A DNA stretch of 64,000 nucleotides from assembly GCA_012934845.2 (NCBI GenBank), contig WNNJ02002350.1:29361-93360 (forward strand), given 5' to 3'. A model generated the notes under the pieces. It saw only the letters and a list, made by a program, of their open reading frames with translations, was not told where the DNA came from and ran no database searches. Position 1 is the stretch's first letter; every line of letters begins with the position of its first letter. The translations under genes and the position numbers were made by a program. This document shows positions 45,926 to 57,332 of the stretch, piece after piece. The DNA comes from Pomphorhynchus laevis (taxonomy: Eukaryota; Acanthocephala; Palaeacanthocephala; Echinorhynchida; Pomphorhynchidae).

Positions 45926-48400
45926 ATGTATACTGTCCCGGTTCTTCAGCTCCTTCATCGTTATTTTTTACCAAACTCGCTGACCTCCTTTCTCATTGTT
46001 CTTTGTCCTCAATCCATTCACTCGTTCTCGGCGACTTCAACATCCACCTAGACCGCCCCTCTTCCACGGATTCCATCCGATTCATCAACATTCTATCCAA
46101 CTACAATTACAAACTAATCTCTACTGCCCCCACACATATCTTAATGGGGCACTCGACATCATCGCTGTCCCTGATCATTTTGCTGCATACACCTTACTGT
46201 CCATATCTGATCCTGGTATATCCGATCACTTTCTCGTCACCCTTGATCTCACCCACAACCACACCCCTCCTCACACACTTACAATCCTACGTTGCTCTAG
46301 GAGAAATCTTGATCTCTCCCTTCTCCGCTCTGCCTTACTCAAATCGTCTCTATGCTATCCCACAATAACATATTCACCTCCTCACGATCTCGCCTTTCTT
46401 TTCGACTCTGAACTCACGTCCACTCTCGATCTACTCTTGCCCTTCAAGTCTCACCAATAACGTCGATTGCACCGTGCCCCATGGTTTGACATCTAATACC
46501 TACTCTCAAAGCGTCGACTCCACCATGCTTTTCGAGTCTATCACCGCTCTCTTAGACGTGATTTCCGCTCGATCACTCCGTCTTTCCGTGATTCCTATCT
46601 TGTTCTTCGCCGGTCTCATCTCAACCTACTACGTACCAAATGCAACTCCTTCTGGCAGCATAAAATCATAACTTCATTAACTCTAAGACTCTCTGGGATA
46701 ATTTTAACTCAATCCTTGTTTGTTCCTCTTAGCCGTGCAACATCAATACCCATGATTATTCGTCATTTCTCCAGACTTAAGTATACACGTTGCTCTCTCA
46801 CCCACCGGTATCCATCCTATCCCCCTCTGCCCCGCCTAGCACGATTCTCCCGAAACTCTTTCATTTTCTCCCCGTCTCAACTACTAAAGTTGCATCTGTC
46901 CACATGTCCTTGCCCAACAAAACCTAACCTGCCGATCCCCTGCCTACTCCCATATTAAAATCCATATGCTTATCAATATCACCATTTCTCACAACCATGT
47001 TTAACTCGTCCATCCGCAGTCGTATCTTCCATTCACACTGAATATCCGCAATCGTTCGTTCCCTCCTTAAGGAACAATCGCTCGACACCTCCCTTTCTTC
47101 TAGCTATCGCCTCATTTCACTACTCCATACTCTTTCTAAGCTCTTAAAACGCCTCATCTTAATACATATCAACGCTTATCTCTCCTCATCCAATCTGTAC
47201 CCTCCTTTCCAATCCGCTTTCCGCTCTAATCACTCCACAGAAACCGCCTGCATGAAAATTTACAATGACTTACTCATTTCTCGAGACAAGGCTCCATCTT
47301 GTGTTCTCAGCTTCCTCAACCTCTCATCCGCCTTCGACATTGTTGACCACTTCGTCCGCCTTTCTCGACTTCGTTATGATTACAGATTTTCTACTTCATC
47401 CGTAGCATGGTTTGCCTCATATCTATCCGACCGTTCCTTTCGCGTCTGTTCTAATTCATCATCCTCCCCTCCCATCCCTATTTTCTGCGAGGTACCACAA
47501 GGTTCAGTCCTAGGTCCCCTGTTTTTCACTCTTCTGCTTGCCGATCTCTCTCCGTTTATCAAACCTTTCTTCTTTAACGTCATGCAATACGCGGTGATAT
47601 CCTCAACTATGCTCATGCACCAGCACATCGCATACAAGATATCGGAATTTCTGCCTCCAACTGTCTTCTTCTATCTACGAACGTCTCTCCAATCTCCATC
47701 TTGTTCTAAACCTCAACAAGTTTAAAATAATGTGAATCATCCACCGTAAACCAAACATATCTCTTCCCGATGTATCTTTTGCCTCATCGATTATCACTAT
47801 AGTCCACAAACTCACTTTCTTAGGCTTCAATTTCGATGATCACCTTTCCCTTGAACCCTTCGTTCGTGACAAGGTCCGCTTGTCTAATTTAATTCTCCGT
47901 GACATCAGCCGTATCCGCCTCCTTATCGACTTCCGTACTTGTATGTATCTTCTTTCATCGCTTCTTTTCCCTAAAATCGATTACTACCTTAGCCTTTTCA
48001 CCAATTCTCCAAAATCCATAATCCTACCCCTACAACGAATAATCAACACCGCCGTTCGAGTGATCTTTTGTCTCCGTCGCTTTGACAACATATCCACATA
48101 TCTTGCCTAACTCTCCTGGCCCACCATCCACATCCGCATCAAACTCCGCCTTCTTCTCGTAACTTTTCGTCTCATCGCTGTCCGCTCCCCGTCGTTCATC
48201 AACCTTCCTTTATTAGACGACACTCGCCCCACCTCGCTATCGCTGCGTTCCCGTCATACCCTCTTACTCTACGTTCCCAATTACTCCAACAACTATGGTC
48301 TCCGATCCTTCCTCGTCGCCGCCTAACTCGCCCCGGAATCAATTCCCTCTCGACGTCCGCCGCGCTCCCTCCTTTATCACATTCAAACACCTCCTCACTT
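45912..48400 (+). mobile_element. CR1/L2-like LINE, 5'- and 3'-truncated, broken
   Basis: Starts inside the endonuclease ('SIHSLVLGDFNIHLDRP' at 46010) and covers RT: 'KLLKRLILIHINAYLSSSNL', 'YPPFQSAFRSNHSTE', motif A 'LSFLNLSSAFDIVDH', motif B 'EVPQGSVLGPLFF', to 'RDKVRLSNLILRDI' and 'LFPKIDYYLSLFTNSP'. It ends before the 3' UTR. Sequence is closest to the plus-strand LINE at 59065-62390. At least six frame changes show it is a dead copy. Confidence 0.8.
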
Positions 48401-48418
48401 AATCATATATGATTAAGT
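48397..48418. repeat. Perfect 22-bp palindrome at the LINE 3' junction
   Basis: ACTTAATCATATATGATTAAGT spans the exact boundary between LINE and satellite. Confidence 0.75.
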
Positions 48419-48980
48419 TATATACTATAATACAGATATGATTTATATCAATTGAGATAAGAATAGAAATGTTCAAATAGAGTGTGTATAAATCATATAC
48501 TATCATATCGATATAATTTTTTATCAATTGAGATAAGAATAGAAATGTTCAAATAGAGTGTGAATAAGTCATATACTATAATACCGATATGATTTATATC
48601 AATTGAGATAAGAATAGAAATGTTCAAATAGAGTGTTAAAAAGTCATATACTATCATACCGGTATTATTTATATCAATTGAGATAAGAATAGAAATGTTC
48701 AAATAGAGTGAATAAATCAAATACTATCATACCGATATAATTTTAATTAATTGAGATAAGAATAGAAATGTAAAAATAGAGTTTGAATAACTCATATACT
48801 ATCATACCGATATAATTTAAATTAATTGAGATAAGAATAGAAATGTTCAAATGGAGTGTAAATAAGTCATATATTATCATATCGATATGATTTTTATCAA
48901 TTAAGATAAGAATGGAAATGTTCAAATAGTGTGCGAATAAGTCATATACTATAATACCGATATGATTTATATCAATAAAG
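48416..48980. repeat. 75-bp satellite, block 3
   Basis: Seven to eight units with 74-76-bp spacing (GATAAGAATAG at 48456, 48532, 48606, 48682 and so on). The minus-strand frames rich in 'LYLNISILISID' are products of the array. Confidence 0.9.
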
Positions 48981-48989
48981 ATAATAATA

Positions 48990-51900
48990 AAAATAATACA
49001 ATAATTTATTTAACGTGGCAAATGCGTGCAAAATGCACGCTTACATGACCACTAACAAACAAAAAAAGAACATCAAAGGTCACAGGTAATTAGTTAATTG
49101 TTGAAAAAGAATTGGATTTTGCGTTTGAAGCACAGCATAGATGTTGATTGGCGGATATGAATAGGCAGTTGATTCCACAAGATAGAAGCAGCCACAACGA
49201 AGGAGCGGAAGCCAAAAGAGGAAGAGTAGTTTGGGACATGTAAAAGAAGGGAATTACGGGAACGCAGAGCACAATACACAGTACGAGAATTGTCGAGAAA
49301 AGGAAGGTTGAGAAATGAAGGTGTATAAGAAATTATAAGGCGAAAAGCAATGATAAGAAGACGAATTTGAACACGACAATAAATGGTAGGCCAATCAAGA
49401 GAAACAAGATAGTGGGATGTATGATTAAAACGACGAAGACGGAGGAGTACTCGGACGGCAGCGTTGATGATGCGTTGTAAAGGAAGAAGAGTGGATTTAG
49501 GTGAGTTGGAAAATAGACTAAGACAATAATCGAGTCTAGAAAAAAGGAGAGAAGCTATGAGAGTCATACAAGAAGGGAAATCGATCAATCTACGAACTTT
49601 AGGGAGGTTGCGGAGTATCAAGTTAGATGAGCGTACTTTATCACTAACGAAAGGTTTAAGTGAAAGTCGGTTGTCGAAATGAAAGCCTAGGAAAACGAGA
49701 TTATCAACGATAGGAAGAATTGTAGAATTTAGTGATACGGAAGGAGGTTCAACGCTGAAGCTTCGAGGTAGGATCCACATAATTTTAGATTTATCAGAAT
49801 TCAGAGAAAGGCGAAGGGAAGAAAGATGATTGGAAATTGAGACAAGACAGCTGGAAACAGAAACACTAAGATCATGAATACGAAAAGCATGTGCGTGAGC
49901 ATAGATGAGAATATCATCAGCATATCGCATAACATGGAAGTTAAATTTATGAGAAATCGAAGACAAGTCACCGAGAAGAAGAGAGAAAAGCATAGGGCCT
50001 CATACGGAGCCTTGTGGAACACCGGTCGGGATGGATGAAGGATGGGAGAGAGAAGAGTTAGAATAGACGCGAAATGTACGGTTTGATAGATATGAAGAAA
50101 ACCATGATACAGTGGTTAAAGAGAAGCCATAATCATGACGAAGGCGATTTAGAAGAATCGAGTGATCGACGATGTCAAAAGCAGACGATAGATCAAGAGA
50201 AACTATGACACTACATAATTTATGATCGCGCGAGATGAGTAAGTCATTATAAACTTTAAGACAGGCAATTTCAGTAGAGTGATTAGAGCGAAAAGCGGCT
50301 TGGAAGGGAGGAAACAAGTTAGAGGAAAAGAGATATGTATTAACTTGCTTGAGAACGAGACGCTCAAGGAGTTTAGAGAGGGTTGGGAGAAGTTAGATTG
50401 GACGGTACGAAGATGGTAGTGAGGAGTCGAGAGATTGCTTTTTGATGAGAGGACGAACAGTGGCGCATTTCCAGATGGAAGGAAATGTACGGCTACGGAT
50501 GGACGAGTTGAACAATGTGGTTAGGAAGGGTGAGATAGAAGAGCAGATATTTTTAAGCAAGTGAGTTGGAATTGGGTCAGATGGAGAGGTTTTATTAGGT
50601 AATGACAGCAGAACCGAAGAAACTTCATCAGACGAAACGGGAAGAAGGTGGAATAGTTATGGGGGAGTATTTAAAGAGAAGAGTGGGTACAAGGGGGCAA
50701 CGGGTAGTAGGGAAAGTAAATTAGATAGCTTAGTTTGTAGATAAGAAGAAAATTCATCAGGATTTATATTACAAGAAGTATATGATCGTGAAAGAATTGA
50801 GTTTAAGATTTATTAATGATATTTAGAGTTGGAAGATGACTCGAATTGATTTCGCCAAAAGATAGTACGTTTAGTACGTATAAGAATAAGATGTGACCGG
50901 CGTAGAGAAAAGTAGGAATCACGGAGATTTGTAGGGAGTGAGTTGGGTGAACGTTTAAGAAAACGATTATACACACGAAAAGAGTGACGGAGTCGACGCT
51001 TAGAAAGACTACAGTCAGAATCGAACCAGGGAGCATGGCGCAAGCGCTGAGAGCGTCGGAGTCGACTAGGCAGAAGTTTATTGATAATAGACATAAGTTC
51101 AGAATCAAACAGAATGCAGAGATCATCGGGAGAGAGATAGTTAAGAGGAAGTGAAAAGAGTGAAGAATTGAGTAAGGCTGTGCAGAGAATAGGGATATCG
51201 AGAAGTTTCCAGGGTCGACTTGGTGTGGATATTAATGGAGGCGGAGACGGAGGATGGGGACGAGTAAGAGTAAGAGTGACAAGGAAATGATCGGACAAAC
51301 CGGGATCAGTAATTGACAAGGAAGTATAGTCATTGAAGCAGATAGGGACAGCAATGATGTCGAGATCACTGCCGAGAATATGAGTTGGGCTTGTTGAAAG
51401 TTATTTATAGTTAAAATCAAAAAAAAGGTTAGTTAAAGTGATAGAGTCAGAGTCAGCCGGGCGATCAAGACGAATGTTAAAGTCACAGAGAACAAAAGAA
51501 GGAGTATAAGACAATGAACAGTGAGACATAAGATCTGCAAGGTCGTTAAAGAAGATACGTGAGGGGGTAACTGAACCTGGACGGCATACAATCACAAGTT
51601 CCAGAGGGAACGGAGTTGGTAATCTGCATATGAGTAATTCGAACGAGGTGCAACGGATGTTAACGTTAATTTTACGTAAAGACATTGGGTGACGAGCAAT
51701 GGCAACTATACCGCCATGGTTAAAAGCAGTAGATGTATGAGATGTAATTTGACGAGCTGATTCAACTAAAGAACAACCAGAGCGACATAGACGACGAATA
51801 GCAAGATCGTCGGAGTCACAATGCCAGGATTCGGTAATGCAGAGAATATCGATAGATAATTGATCGAAGATATCAAGGAGCATATCAGCTTTATGAAGAA

Positions 51901-52262
51901 TGGAGCGAGTGTTGAATATACTAAGACGAAAAGTATGCTTAGGAGCGAGATCGACTAGCGAAGAAGACAAGGGGGAGAGATGGGACGCCATCGAATTTTT
52001 GGCCTTGTGTGTACAACGTGAAAATTTCCATTGATTAGACGTATAGATAAGGATGACTCGCTGTTTGTTTCACATCGATGTTTCTCAATGCGAGCCAAAT
52101 TGAGCTGGGCAATATCAGAAGGGGAGCAGTCAGGAAAGATACGATGAGCAGACGAAGTGGTAAGAAGTTTAAAACGTTGGGAAAGTACCAAGGATGCATG
52201 TGAACTATTTCGGAAAACGATTTTTAGGAGTGGAGGACTGAGATGATTAGATTTAGTGGAGT
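48990..52262 (-). mobile_element. CR1/L2-like LINE with ORF1 tail, ORF2 and 3' hairpin
   Basis: Minus strand: end of ORF1 (52191-51955, 'LARIEKHRCET', 'HTRPKIRWRP'), ORF2 start ATG at 51991 ('MASHLSPLSSSLVDLAPKHT') overlapping it by 37 nt. The endonuclease follows ('FNTRSILHKADMLLDIF', 'LCITESWHCDSDDLAIRR', 'FVLCDFNIRLDRP'), then RT ('AAFRSNHSTEIACLKVYNDL', 'SLDLSSAFDIVDHSILL', 'GVPQGSV', 'YADDILIYAHAHA') and a C-terminus 'FKRKIQFFFNN'. Frame changes occur at about 51400, 50800, 50320 and 50000. The 3' UTR has hairpin GCGTGC-AAAAT-GCACGC (49024-49040, plus sense). It is 5'-truncated within ORF1. Confidence 0.85.
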
Positions 52263-52267
52263 TGTTT

Positions 52268-52470
52268 AAGAATAGAGTGTGAATAAATCATATATTATCA
52301 TACCGATATAATTTTTATTAATTGAGATCAGAATAGAAATGTTCAAATAGAGTGTGAATAAGTCATATACTATAATACCGATATGATTTATATCAATTGA
52401 GATAAGAATAGAAATGTTCAAATAGAGTGTGTATAAATCATATATTATCATACCGACATAATTTATATAT
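52268..52470. repeat. 75-bp satellite, block 4
   Basis: Last block of the array, between two minus-strand LINEs. Confidence 0.85.
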
Positions 52471-54110
52471 TATATTATATTATATTATTACAGGTCATAG
52501 CCATAAGGCTGTTTTGACCGCTCACAAAAAAATAATACAAGAAAAAAAATCAAAAAAAATCATTCAGTATATATATCAGAACCATGGGTACTGCAGCAAC
52601 CACCATTCGTTCTCATTTCGAATCCAGTTCTTTATATTGGATTTAAATTCATTGATTGTATGCACCGCAACTACATCAACTGGAAGACGATTCCAAACAT
52701 TCACCGCTCGATGAGACAGTCGGAAATGACGAGGGTATTTTCCGTGATCATGTACTACTAGTACTTTCCAGTGCCCTCTACGTCCATCCCGTTCATTGAG
52801 TTCAACTCTATTTGCTGGAAATTTTTCATCTTTATTAACTAGTCGATACATAGCTAGAAGGTCGAAAAGAATGAACCTTTCATGCACTGTCGGCATATTC
52901 AAACTTTTTATTCGTGCCTCATAGGGAAGATATCGTACCTGAGGACATAATTTCGTAAACCGTCGAAGTATGCGCTTTAATTGATCAAGTTCTGTACGCG
53001 TACACGGAAAGACTGCAGGCGACACATATTCTAATATCGGTCTTATAAAAACATTATATAAACGCACAACACTAACGGGAGATAAATCTTTAAAGCAATT
53101 TTTGACAATATAGGTCATTCTTCTTGCTGCATTACAAATCCTATCAGTGTTAGCACGTGTTTTCAGATTGTTTTGAACAATTATACCAAGATCCAGAATG
53201 GACTGCGTGGAAACAACAAACTCAACGCCAATATAATATTCTTGACTCACATTGCTATGACCTAATCTCATACGTGCACACTTTTTAATATTCAATGAAA
53301 TTCCAGTGTTTAAAGACCATCGATATACAATGTTTAGGATATTTTGAAAGTCATTTCGATCCTTGTTGGTTTTAATCAATTTCCATACCTTTACATCGTC
53401 AGCAAAAGCTAAAACACTACAATCCTCAATTAAATCTAGTAGCTGATTTATAAATATGTTAAACAACAAGGGTCCTAAGACTGATCCCTGTGGTACTTCT
53501 GAGGTGATAGGACGATAAGACGATAGGCATTGACCTACACGAACAGCAAAGGATCTATCTTTAAGAAAATATTGAATCCAGCTTATAATGAAGCGATTGA
53601 CTTTATAAGACTGAAGGGTGGAAATTAGCATTTTGTGGGGCACCCTATCAAAAGCCCGACTAAATTCAAGAAATATTACGTCGATACAGTACCCGTTAGC
53701 AACATGTCCCACCCAATCTTCACGAGCATGTTATAAGTTTGTAAGACATGAACGCCGAGGGCGAAATCCATGCTGTGCATTATTGAGAATTCTCAGCAAA
53801 CTCAAATGATCATATATGCGTCTGTTTAGTATGCGCTCAATCACTTTGCATACAACACTAGTTAGACTTATTGCCCTATAGTTATTCGGATCATCTTTCA
53901 CCATTTTTATAAATTGGTACTACAATCGCTTTTTTCCAGGCAGCAGGTAACTTCGAAATGCGCAAGCTCAGCTCAAATATGGAGGCTAATGGCTCAGCCA
54001 GAACAGGAGCAAGTTACTTAAGAAGTTTGGGGTGAATATCATCGGGGCCTGCCGCTGATGATCTAGATAACCTTCTCGATGTGTCCGTGGAGCTCGATCA
54101 GCTATAAATC
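52471..54110 (-). mobile_element. CR1-like LINE, 5'-truncated
   Basis: Minus strand: remnants of the RT fingers (54110-53720, several breaks), then an open frame 53712-52576, then a 3' UTR with hairpin AGCC-TTAT-GGCT near 52505 and a TATAA-type terminal repeat. Related to the larger LINE at 54241-57925. Confidence 0.8.
52576..53712 (-). CDS. LINE ORF2 C-terminal part (RT palm, thumb, tail)
   Basis: 378 residues open: motif A 'VIFLEFSRAFDRVPHKML', motif B 'EVPQGSVLGPLLFNIFINQL', motif C 'VLAFADDVKVWKLI', motif D 'NIKKCARMRLG', then 'SILDLGIIVQNNLKT' and a conserved end 'LSHRAVNVWNRLPVDVV'. It copies the LINE RNA at the nicked target. It lacks endonuclease and fingers in this frame, so it cannot act alone. 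Confidence 0.85.
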   Translation of the reverse strand: MGHVANGYCIDVIFLEFSRAFDRVPHKMLISTLQSYKVNRFIISWIQYFLKDRSFAVRVGQCLSSYRPITSEVPQGSVLGPLLFNIFINQLLDLIEDCSVLAFADDVKVWKLIKTNKDRNDFQNILNIVYRWSLNTGISLNIKKCARMRLGHSNVSQEYYIGVEFVVSTQSILDLGIIVQNNLKTRANTDRICNAARRMTYIVKNCFKDLSPVSVVRLYNVFIRPILEYVSPAVFPCTRTELDQLKRILRRFTKLCPQVRYLPYEARIKSLNMPTVHERFILFDLLAMYRLVNKDEKFPANRVELNERDGRRGHWKVLVVHDHGKYPRHFRLSHRAVNVWNRLPVDVVAVHTINEFKSNIKNWIRNENEWWLLQYPWF

Positions 54111-54240
54111 GTCCTCAAAGGGATTTATGTTTAATCAATGAAGAATAATTTAGTGACTTTTTGAATATTAAAACTGGCTTGGTGAGGTTTTTTTCTTTAA
54201 AATTGTAAATTAAGGCCCATTTGCGGGAACCTATATTAAT
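54111..54240 (+). other. Possible RLE-2 3' tail
   Basis: GGCCCATTTGCGGGAACCTA at 54212-54231 resembles the 3' UTR motif of RLE-2 copies (near 29445 and 34805), followed by an A/T-rich run. Only the tail is recognisable. Confidence 0.35.
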
Positions 54241-54353
54241 GTAATAATATTTATAATAAAAAATAATATTAAAAAAAATACATACCAAAGCCAAAAGGCT
54301 ATTCAGGCAGAGTCCAAAAAAATAAAACAAAAGCAAATGGTCAGTCAACGTAG

Positions 54354-57332
54354 CTAATTAGGGTATTCCAGTGGTAGTGTTGAATGTCGGCATTGTTCAT
54401 GTATCCATTTGTAGCATCGTGATTTAAACGTTCTCAAACTGGGGGCTGCGACGACTTCCTCAGGCAACGAATTCCACATGTTAATTCCTCTTCTTGAGAG
54501 TCTATACACTTTTGGTAATATGCCAAATCTAAATTTATACAAGACTCTGCTATGTCCCCGCAACTGATCTACCTGCCTAGTGATTACATCAGTGGGATAA
54601 CCTACCACATCATTCGACATATGCCATATACATAGCATTTCCAAGGATATGAACCTCTCACGTACCGACAACATCCCAATACGACTTAGACGTACATAAT
54701 AGTCAATACCACTTAAGCCAATACAGAGCCTCGATCCGCGCCTAAGAATAGACTCCAGGTCTAATAGTTCTTGCTTAGTGACAGGGAAACAAGCCTGAAT
54801 GCAGTACTCCAAGTGTGGCCTGACGATGGAGATGAATAACCTCTTGAACATGTGACAGCTTAACCTGAGGAATGCATTTTTAATACAATATAACGCCCTA
54901 GTAGCTTTACCTAGAAAGAAGTCGGTGTTCAACTTTGTTTTCAAGGATCTATGAACAATAATCCCTAAATCCTTATGATGAGACACTTCCTTTAAGACCA
55001 TATCTCCAATAAAGTACCTTAGAGTTTCAATAGGGCGACCTAGTTGCATGAGGACACATTTATCAACATTCAACCGTAGTCCGGTAGAATCGCACCACTT
55101 GATCAGGGAGTTTAGATCATTTTGTAACGATACTCGATCAGCAGGACTTCTAATGATCGACCAAATCTTTAGATCGTCTGCAAACGCTAGATGAGAGCAT
55201 GATAAGCGGAGTAGCAGATCATTAATGAAGATTATAAAGAGCAGTGGGCCAAGGACTGATCCCTGCGGTACGCCAGAATTAATATTTACCGAATAAGAAA
55301 ACACGCCCCCCCACACACAAACTCGGAAAGACCTATTCGATAGAAATTCCCTGACCCACTCACAAATATATGAATGAAGTCCATAGTGATACAGTAAAGA
55401 CACTATGTCGTCGTGTGGTACCCTATCAAAAGCTTTCGAAAAATCAAGGAATACTGTATGAACCTGAAACCCAGCCCCCAGAGCATCAGCCCATTTTTCA
55501 CGCGCAGTTAGTAGGTTAGTAAGGCATGAACGTCCGATCCTGAAACCATGTTGAGATTCAACCAATATGTGATTACGATCCAAATGATCCCTGATTCTAC
55601 TAGCAATGATTCTTTCTAAAAGTTTGCAGAATACGCTAGTTAAGCTAATGGGCCGAAAGTCCGCGCAAAAGCTAGCAGGATGCTTTTTGGGAATAGGCAC
55701 CACAATTGCACACTTCCAACTGTCAGGAATCCAAGATGTGTCTGAGCTGTATCTGAAAAACATAGTTAAATCATTGATCAGTTCGTTCGCTTGGGATTTG
55801 ACGAGGAAGGGGGCGATATTGTCTGGTCCCGGAGATGTAAACGAATCGAGCTTCATAACCTCGTTCAACACCTCATCCACTCTGAGTGGACGAACACAAC
55901 ACCGATGAGCAACCGGAACATACTTCCAACTAAAGTCATGCAGTTTGTTAGAGGTCAAAGCCTGTACCAAGAAGCCATCAGCTAAATGTTGGGCGATTAG
56001 AGACGGATCGGTCAAAGTTTCAGTTGGCGTTTGGATTGAGCTAATTGTGGCGACAAGTGTTCTGTTGTTTCTTACATAAGACCAAAACCTCCTAGGATTC
56101 AAAGATGCATCCCTGGCGATACTATCTTCGTACGAATAGCGTTTCTGAAATTTTAGCCGATTGCATAAGTTCCGAGAGTCGATGTAGGCACGTTTTGAAG
56201 CAGAAGAACGCCTAAATTCGCGCCACAATTTGTTGCGGGATCTTATAGCATCAAGAAGCTCTCTGTCGAACCAAGGAGGATGTCCATGCTTGAACTTGCA
56301 GGCACGTAGCGGAGCAAAGATATCAGAAATTCGCATCAATTCATCATGGAGCAGATCAAAGACTACAGGAACCTTCAAACCGAAGTGGATACGAAGACTA
56401 TCACAGATATTTTTTGGGAAGCTTGCAGCTAGTTGATTAGCATCAACACCTACCCAACAACGTTTTTTAAAATTAGAGTTTTGTGAGGCTCTGTTGAACA
56501 GCGACAGCCGCATAGAGAGTACACAGTGATCGCTATTGCCAATTGGTGCGTCATAACGAACACCTGAAACGTCACCCAAACACTTAGTAAAGACCAAATC
56601 GAGTATAGAAGGCGTCCCTGTCACACAAGTAGGTTCTTTAATATGTTGAACTAGTAGCATCTCGAGTAACAGAAAGTCACTCAGTACTTTCCCAATTCCG
56701 TGAATTGGTCGTGAATGACTATTTTTCCAGTCTATTTGGGGGATATTGAAGTCTCCCAGGAGCAAAATCAGAGGATACGAAGATAAACTCAGCAAATGTG
56801 ATTTAAGAGAGTCTAATCTTAATTCATAGGACGGAGAACGGTAAAGGACGCAGAATCGGGATCGTTGACCATTTCCCAGTGTAAAAGCAAGACCTTCAAA
56901 GGAATAACCAATATCGTCGCGAAAAGCCGAGATATTCGATACCAGGAGACTATTTCGCACATAGGCGGCTACCCCACCTCCACGTTTACCACATGAGCGA
57001 TCCGAACGTATTACAAAATAGTTAGGGATGGCAACACAGTCATCCGAAATGTCAGAATGTAGCAATGTTTCGGTTATACAAAATACATCAAAACGTTTCG
57101 AAGCAACTATGAATTTAATTTCTGAGAACTGAGCCAGGAGACTACGAACATTTGAATAACCGACAAAAATGTTCGTATAATGGGAAAATTTGACACGCTC
57201 GGTAACACTATCGAAGTCTACTAGTTTTCCTACACACGAACCATCACTACTAAAGAGGTCTGACTCTACAGGAGTAAGGGATGCCACCGGACAGTCGGAC
57301 GCCACTTGACCACCCGAAAATTCTGTACACAT
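54354..57332 (-). CDS. LINE ORF2 protein: endonuclease and reverse transcriptase
   Basis: 992 residues, uninterrupted. The apurinic-like endonuclease occupies about residues 55-270: 'VGYSNVRSLLAQFSEIKF', 'FCITETLLHSDISDD', 'RGGGVAAYVRNSL', 'LILLLGDFNIPQIDW', 'SILDLVFTK', 'IGNSDHCVLS'. RT lies at about 480-780: 'FRPISLTSVFCKLLERII', 'QHGFRIGRSCLTNLL', motif A 'TVFLDFSKAFDRVPHDDI', motif B 'GVPQGSVLGPLLFIIFINDL', motif C 'LAFADDLKIW', motif D 'NVDKCVLMQLG'. The conserved tail 'LSRRGINMWNSLPEEVVAAP' follows. All catalytic motifs are present. ATG at 57332 is the first in frame; a GTG nearer the homologous start in sister elements is an alternative. Confidence 0.92.
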   Translation of the reverse strand: MCTEFSGGQVASDCPVASLTPVESDLFSSDGSCVGKLVDFDSVTERVKFSHYTNIFVGYSNVRSLLAQFSEIKFIVASKRFDVFCITETLLHSDISDDCVAIPNYFVIRSDRSCGKRGGGVAAYVRNSLLVSNISAFRDDIGYSFEGLAFTLGNGQRSRFCVLYRSPSYELRLDSLKSHLLSLSSYPLILLLGDFNIPQIDWKNSHSRPIHGIGKVLSDFLLLEMLLVQHIKEPTCVTGTPSILDLVFTKCLGDVSGVRYDAPIGNSDHCVLSMRLSLFNRASQNSNFKKRCWVGVDANQLAASFPKNICDSLRIHFGLKVPVVFDLLHDELMRISDIFAPLRACKFKHGHPPWFDRELLDAIRSRNKLWREFRRSSASKRAYIDSRNLCNRLKFQKRYSYEDSIARDASLNPRRFWSYVRNNRTLVATISSIQTPTETLTDPSLIAQHLADGFLVQALTSNKLHDFSWKYVPVAHRCCVRPLRVDEVLNEVMKLDSFTSPGPDNIAPFLVKSQANELINDLTMFFRYSSDTSWIPDSWKCAIVVPIPKKHPASFCADFRPISLTSVFCKLLERIIASRIRDHLDRNHILVESQHGFRIGRSCLTNLLTAREKWADALGAGFQVHTVFLDFSKAFDRVPHDDIVSLLYHYGLHSYICEWVREFLSNRSFRVCVWGGVFSYSVNINSGVPQGSVLGPLLFIIFINDLLLRLSCSHLAFADDLKIWSIIRSPADRVSLQNDLNSLIKWCDSTGLRLNVDKCVLMQLGRPIETLRYFIGDMVLKEVSHHKDLGIIVHRSLKTKLNTDFFLGKATRALYCIKNAFLRLSCHMFKRLFISIVRPHLEYCIQACFPVTKQELLDLESILRRGSRLCIGLSGIDYYVRLSRIGMLSVRERFISLEMLCIWHMSNDVVGYPTDVITRQVDQLRGHSRVLYKFRFGILPKVYRLSRRGINMWNSLPEEVVAAPSLRTFKSRCYKWIHEQCRHSTLPLEYPN

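Noticed and set aside
48493-48925. Repetitive 'LYLNISILISID' frames as a repeat protein
   Set aside because: They follow the 75-bp satellite unit, which happens to be free of stops on one strand; the same frames appear in every satellite block.
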